The notes beneath the pieces are model-generated. The model had not been told where the DNA came from, made no database searches, and was given only the letters and a program-made list of their open reading frames with translations. This document shows positions 33,027-36,610 of a stretch of 36,610 nucleotides of DNA, in pieces. Location of the stretch: positions 1 through 36,610 of the forward strand of contig JBOGJI010000038.1 of assembly GCA_050747865.1 (NCBI GenBank), given 5' to 3'. Every line of letters begins with the position of its first letter. Position 1 is the stretch's first letter. The DNA is from JBOGJI01 sp050747865. Lineage in GTDB: Bacteria; Acidobacteriota; Thermoanaerobaculia; Multivoradales; JAHEKO01. The translations under genes and the position numbers were made by a program.

Positions 33027-33956
33027 TCACAGGCTCTCAATCCCCAGATGTCGGTGAGCCGCACGCAGCGTGTTGACCAGCAGCATGGCGACGGTGAGGG
33101 GGCCGACGCCGCCGGGCACAGGGGTGATGGCGCCGGCGAGCCGGGCGACCCGCGCGAAGTCGACGTCGCCGGTGAGCACGGAGCCGCGGCGCTCCAGCGT
33201 CGCCAGCCGCTCCGCGTCACCGGGGAACAGGCGCTCGACCTCGGCGCGGTCGCTCAGACGGTGGATGCCCACGTCGACGACTACCGCGCCTTCCTGCACG
33301 TGCTCCGGTCCGATCAGCCCGGCGCGGCCGACGGCCGCCACCACCAGATCCGCCTGCCGGCAGAGCGCCGCGAGATCGCGCGTGCGCGAGTGGCAGACCG
33401 TCACCGTGCACTGCTCGCGCAGCAGCAGGGCCGCCAAGGGCTTGCCGACGATCGCGCTGCGGCCCACGATCACGGCGTGGCGCCCCTCGAGCGGGATGCG
33501 CTCGCGGCGCAGCAGCTCGACGATTCCCGCCGGGGTGGCGGGGGCGAAGCCCTCCCGGTCGAGCCAAAGCCGCCCGACGTTGACCGGGTGGAAGCCGTCC
33601 ACGTCCTTGTCCGGCCGTACGCGGTCGAGCAGCGCGGCCTGCGGCAGGCCGGCGGGCAGGGGGAGCTGTACCAGGAAGCCGTCGACCTCCGGGTCCTCGT
33701 TCAGCCGCTCGATCTCGGCGGCCAGCTCGTCGGCGGAGACGGTCGCGGGCAGGCGCACGGTGCGGCTCTCGAATCCCGCCTCCCGGGCGGCCCGCTCCTT
33801 GCTCGCCACGTAGACCTCGGAAGCGGGGTCTTCACCCACCAGGATCACCGCCAGGCCGGGAGGCCGGTGGCCGGAGGCGGCCAGACGCCGCACCGACGCC
33901 GCGACCTCGTCACGGATCGTTGCGGCGTGGGTCTTGCCGTCGAGGATCCGGGTCAC
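33027..33956 (-). CDS. folD: bifunctional methylene-THF dehydrogenase / methenyl-THF cyclohydrolase
   Basis: A 309-residue FolD, interconverting 5,10-methylene-THF and 10-formyl-THF. Catalytic Lys is in YVASKERAAREAGF, with VDGFLVQLPLPAGL, PDKDVDGFHPVNVGRL, the NADP site VIVGRSAIVGKPLAALLL, CTVTVCHSRT and TPVPGGVGPLTVAMLL. The GTG start overlaps the ubiE/menG stop as GTGA. It feeds formyl groups to Fmt and purine synthesis. coaE follows after 34 nt. Confidence 0.96.
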   Translation of the reverse strand: MTRILDGKTHAATIRDEVAASVRRLAASGHRPPGLAVILVGEDPASEVYVASKERAAREAGFESRTVRLPATVSADELAAEIERLNEDPEVDGFLVQLPLPAGLPQAALLDRVRPDKDVDGFHPVNVGRLWLDREGFAPATPAGIVELLRRERIPLEGRHAVIVGRSAIVGKPLAALLLREQCTVTVCHSRTRDLAALCRQADLVVAAVGRAGLIGPEHVQEGAVVVDVGIHRLSDRAEVERLFPGDAERLATLERRGSVLTGDVDFARVARLAGAITPVPGGVGPLTVAMLLVNTLRAAHRHLGIESL

Positions 33957-34666
33957 TCGCGGATTCCCCGGTAGAGGCCGACGATGCCGAAGGTGAGCCC
34001 CTGCCAGCGCACGCCTTCGAAGCCGGCGGCGCGCATGCGCCCGGTGAACGCCTGGCGCTGCGGGAACTCCAGGACCGAGCTCGGCAGGTAGCCGTACGCC
34101 GATCCGCGAGGCGAGAGCAGCCGCCCGATCGCCGGCAGGGCGCGGCGGAAATAGAAGAGATAGAGCGCTCGCAGCGGCTGGCGCACCGGCACCATGAACT
34201 CCAGCACTACCAGCCGGCCGCCCGACCGGAGGACCCGGGCGAGCTCGGCGAGCGCGCGGTCGAGGTCGGCGACATTGCGCAGCCCGAACGACACCGTGGC
34301 TCCGTCGAAGGCGCCGTCCGCGTGGGGCAGGGCGAGCGCGTCGCCGACCATGGGCTGGGGCGCGCCACCGCCCAGCCGCCGCAACTTGGGCCGCGCGCGC
34401 ACGAGCATCGGCAGGCAGAAGTCGCTGGCCACGACGCGGGCTCCGGAGGGGGCGACGGCCAGCGCCTGGTCGCCGGTGCCGGCGCAGAGGTCCAGGATTC
34501 GCTCACCGGAACGGGCGGCGAGCACCTCCGCCGCCTGCCGGCGCCAGCGCCGATCGAGCGAGCCGGAGAGCAGGTGGTTGAGCAGGTCGTAGCGCGGCGC
34601 CACGCCGGCGAACATGTCGCGGATCGTCTCGCTCCGCTTATCGAGGGTGGTCGCCGGCGCCGCCAT
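33953..34666 (-). CDS. ubiE: demethylmenaquinone / ubiquinone C-methyltransferase (UbiE/MenG)
   Basis: A 237-residue class I SAM methyltransferase of the UbiE/MenG family, doing the C-methylation of (demethyl)menaquinone or a ubiquinone precursor. DMFAGVAPRYDLLNHLLSGSLDRRWRR is the family N-terminus. SAM motif I is ILDLCAGTGDQAL, and DGATVSFGLRNVADLDRAL and LVVLEFMVPVRQPLRALYLFYFRRALP follow. Which quinone is used cannot be told from this window. The ATG is preceded at exactly 9 nt by TAGACT with no Shine-Dalgarno. It leads a minus operon running through folD, coaE and the ITPA-like gene into the allantoin genes. Confidence 0.93.
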   Translation of the reverse strand: MAAPATTLDKRSETIRDMFAGVAPRYDLLNHLLSGSLDRRWRRQAAEVLAARSGERILDLCAGTGDQALAVAPSGARVVASDFCLPMLVRARPKLRRLGGGAPQPMVGDALALPHADGAFDGATVSFGLRNVADLDRALAELARVLRSGGRLVVLEFMVPVRQPLRALYLFYFRRALPAIGRLLSPRGSAYGYLPSSVLEFPQRQAFTGRMRAAGFEGVRWQGLTFGIVGLYRGIRE

Positions 34667-34675
34667 CGGATCCGT

Positions 34676-34681
34676 AGTCTA
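34676..34681 (-). promoter_or_regulatory. -10 element (TAGACT) for the ubiE-folD-coaE operon
   Basis: On the minus strand TAGACT ends exactly 9 nt before the ubiE ATG, matching five other genes in the window. Confidence 0.5.
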
Positions 34682-34737
34682 GCCGGCTGCTCGCGCCTCG
34701 TGCGAGTGCCTCTGTGTTCCTGGTGCCGGTGTCGACG

Positions 34738-34756
34738 ACTCGGCCTTCGGCCGAGT
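34738..34756. promoter_or_regulatory. 19-bp palindrome abutting the rplM -35 box
   Basis: ACTCGGCC-TTC-GGCCGAGT is a perfect 8-bp inverted repeat whose last base is the first base of the -35 TTGACA. It sits between divergent genes, so a terminator is not required; an operator or RNA-stem remnant is possible. Confidence 0.5.
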
Positions 34757-34785
34757 TGACAGCGGACCGTGTCCGCGCATACCAT
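34756..34785 (+). promoter_or_regulatory. promoter of the rplM-rpsI-rpsB operon
   Basis: TTGACA (34756-34761), an 18-bp spacer and TACCAT (34780-34785). The spacer itself contains a perfect palindrome, GCGGAC-CGT-GTCCGC (34762-34776). The start site is expected near 34792, giving a leader of about 54 nt. Confidence 0.65.
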
Positions 34786-34791
34786 CCGTAA

Positions 34792-34808
34792 CCTTCGCTG
34801 TGCGAAGG
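34792..34808 (+). promoter_or_regulatory. hairpin at the 5' end of the rplM leader
   Basis: CCTTCGC-TGT-GCGAAGG forms a perfect 7-bp stem with a 3-nt loop at the predicted transcript start. It could stabilise the mRNA or bind L13 for feedback control, as L13 leaders do in other bacteria; that link is inference. Confidence 0.45.
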
Positions 34809-34845
34809 GCGGGTGTTGTTCGCCTGTACAATCGGAGACAGCTCG

Positions 34846-35295
34846 ATGCAGCAGAAGACGTACAGCCCCAAGGCCGGGGACGTGGATCACCGCTGGTTCG
34901 TCGTGGACGCGACCGGGGTGCCGCTGGGCCGCCTCAGCACTCGCGTGGCGAGGCTGCTGACCGGCAAGGAGAAGCCGACCTACGCCCGGCACCTGGACAT
35001 GGGCGACTTCGTGGTGGTGGTCAATGCCCGGCAGACGGTGCTCACCGGCCGCAAGGAGCAGCAGAAGATCTACTATCGGCAGAGCGGCCGGCCCGGAGGC
35101 CTGAAGAGCCGGACCGCTGCCGAGGTGCGGCAGAGCCGGCCCGAGCAGCTCGTGCAGCTGGCGGTCAAGAGGATGCTTCCCAAGGGACCCCTGGGTCGCC
35201 GTCAGTTCCGCAAGCTCAAGGTCTACGCCGGGCCGGAGCACCCGCACGCGGCGCAGAATCCGCAGCCGCTCAATATTGAGGTAGCCAAGAGTTGA
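34846..35295 (+). CDS. rplM: 50S ribosomal protein L13
   Basis: A 149-residue L13. MQQKTYSPKAGDVDHRWFVVDA is the usual N-terminus, followed by VPLGRLSTRVARLLTGKEKPTY, VVVVNARQTVLTGRKEQQKIYY, SGRPGGLKSRTAAEV and the C-terminal MLPKGPLGRRQFRKLKVYAGPEHPHAAQNP. I chose the ATG at 34846 because GGAGA lies 7 nt upstream and homologues begin here; an ATG 11 codons earlier is open. The stop overlaps the TTG of rpsI. L13 initiates early 50S assembly. Confidence 0.97.
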   Translation: MQQKTYSPKAGDVDHRWFVVDATGVPLGRLSTRVARLLTGKEKPTYARHLDMGDFVVVVNARQTVLTGRKEQQKIYYRQSGRPGGLKSRTAAEVRQSRPEQLVQLAVKRMLPKGPLGRRQFRKLKVYAGPEHPHAAQNPQPLNIEVAKS

Positions 35296-35687
35296 GTGAC
35301 GTCCAGCAGAACTACGGCACCGGCCGCCGCAAGACCGCCAGTGCCCGCATCTTCCTGCGCCCGGGAACGGGCGCGTTCCAGGTCAACGGCCGCAGCCTCG
35401 ACGAGTACTTCCGCAACGACGTGCTCAGGATGATCATCAAGCAGCCCCTGCTGTTGACCGACACGGCCGAGAAGCTCGATGTCGTTTGCACGGTCGTCGG
35501 CGGCGGGCAGGCCGGGCAGGCGGGGGCGGTACGCCACGGCGTCGCCCGTGCCCTGGTGGAGCATGACGGCGAGCTGCGCGAGCGGCTCAAGGGAGCCGGT
35601 TTCCTCACCCGGGATCCGCGCAAGAAGGAGCGCAAGAAGTACGGCCAGAAGGGTGCGCGCGCCCGCTTCCAGTTCAGCAAGCGTTAG
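35292..35687 (+). CDS. rpsI: 30S ribosomal protein S9
   Basis: A 131-residue S9. YGTGRRKTASARIFLRPGTG near the N-terminus, VNGRSLDEYF, VVGGGQAGQAGAVRHGVARAL, and the C-terminal tail RDPRKKERKKYGQKGARARFQFSKR whose last residues contact P-site tRNA. The start codon is TTG in a TTGA overlap with rplM, a rare choice for a ribosomal protein but the only start that fits the conserved N-terminus. Confidence 0.97.
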   Translation: MSDVQQNYGTGRRKTASARIFLRPGTGAFQVNGRSLDEYFRNDVLRMIIKQPLLLTDTAEKLDVVCTVVGGGQAGQAGAVRHGVARALVEHDGELRERLKGAGFLTRDPRKKERKKYGQKGARARFQFSKR

Positions 35688-35691
35688 GGAT

Positions 35692-35707
35692 CCGCAGCGT
35701 GCTGCGG
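35692..35707 (+). terminator. hairpin just after rpsI
   Basis: CCGCAGC-GT-GCTGCGG, a perfect 7-bp inverted repeat starting 5 nt past the rpsI stop. It lacks a U-tract; it may cause partial termination or processing before rpsB. Confidence 0.4.
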
Positions 35708-35741
35708 CCGAGCGATGAGCGAGGACGCCAAAGAGCAACGC

Positions 35742-35774
35742 CACTGGGCTTGACGCGAAGCGGCAAGCCCAGTG
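35742..35774 (+). promoter_or_regulatory. long hairpin in the rpsB leader
   Basis: CACTGGGCTTG (35742-35752) pairs perfectly with CAAGCCCAGTG (35764-35774). The loop extends the stem past one mismatch as CGC-GAA-GCG. The structure ends 7 nt before the AAGGAG Shine-Dalgarno of rpsB, so it is well placed for translational or attenuation control of S2. Confidence 0.5.
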
Positions 35775-35792
35775 CGCGCCGAAGGAGAGACG

Positions 35793-36610
<818 letters not shown>

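Noticed and set aside
34827..34832. TACAAT as a near-leaderless -10 for rplM
   Set aside because: It is 13 nt from the ATG, overlaps the Shine-Dalgarno region and has no -35. TTGACA-18-TACCAT upstream is far better and leaves room for the GGAGA site.

Overview
The window is a dense, GC-rich (roughly 70% by eye) bacterial chromosome segment. It encodes about 33 proteins with very short spacers and many 4-base start/stop overlaps. Nothing looks like phage, plasmid, CRISPR or an insertion sequence, and I see no tRNA or rRNA. The gene content (RsmA, FtsK, Fmt, RsmB, HU, SerA, Ddl, PurB, L13/S9/S2) is housekeeping. The base composition, the G/C-ending codons and the GGGTCAGGG-type intergenic repeat would suit a deep-branching Gram-negative such as an Acidobacteriota (Thermoanaerobaculia-like) lineage. 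That placement is inference; no rRNA is present to settle it.

Layout. (1) 1-2537, minus: a MoxR ATPase / DUF58 / BatD-like operon behind a textbook sigma-54 promoter. (2) 2716-8861, plus: rsmA-ftsK, fmt-rsmB and the HU gene. (3) 8867-9559, minus: a glycosyltransferase. (4) 9599-15019, plus: moaC-namZ, then a serine/cell-wall operon (serC-like aminotransferase, serA, ddl). (5) 15061-18591: a DUF4143 ATPase, a stretch holding a possible gene remnant, a broken malic enzyme and an RlpA lipoprotein. (6) 18596-22320: purB on minus, divergent from an arginine deiminase / ornithine carbamoyltransferase pair on plus. (7) 22752-31726: a nearly complete purine-to-ureide catabolic pathway in two convergent operons that meet with one base between stop codons. 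The plus arm is the three xanthine dehydrogenase subunits, an HpcH/HpaI-type aldolase and a PuuD-type urate oxidase. The minus arm is HIU hydrolase, OHCU decarboxylase, allantoicase and allantoinase. (8) 31749-34666, minus: ubiE/menG, folD, coaE and an ITPA-like pyrophosphatase, reading straight into the allantoinase operon. (9) 34846-end, plus: rplM-rpsI-rpsB.

How it works together. Xanthine dehydrogenase makes urate; PuuD oxidises it to 5-hydroxyisourate; HIU hydrolase and UraD convert that to (S)-allantoin; allantoinase and allantoicase take it to ureidoglycolate and urea. No known ureidoglycolate-cleaving enzyme is present. The aldolase-superfamily protein, locked into the operon by overlaps on both sides, is the obvious candidate for the missing C2 step.

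Signals of note. Six transcription units carry a TANNNT hexamer exactly 9 nt before the start codon, on both strands, which points to leaderless or near-leaderless mRNAs. HU and rplM instead have TTGACA-18-TAnnnT promoters with leaders. The rplM promoter is built around three consecutive perfect inverted repeats. The malic enzyme has lost its Rossmann GxGxxG segment through a frame-changing deletion.
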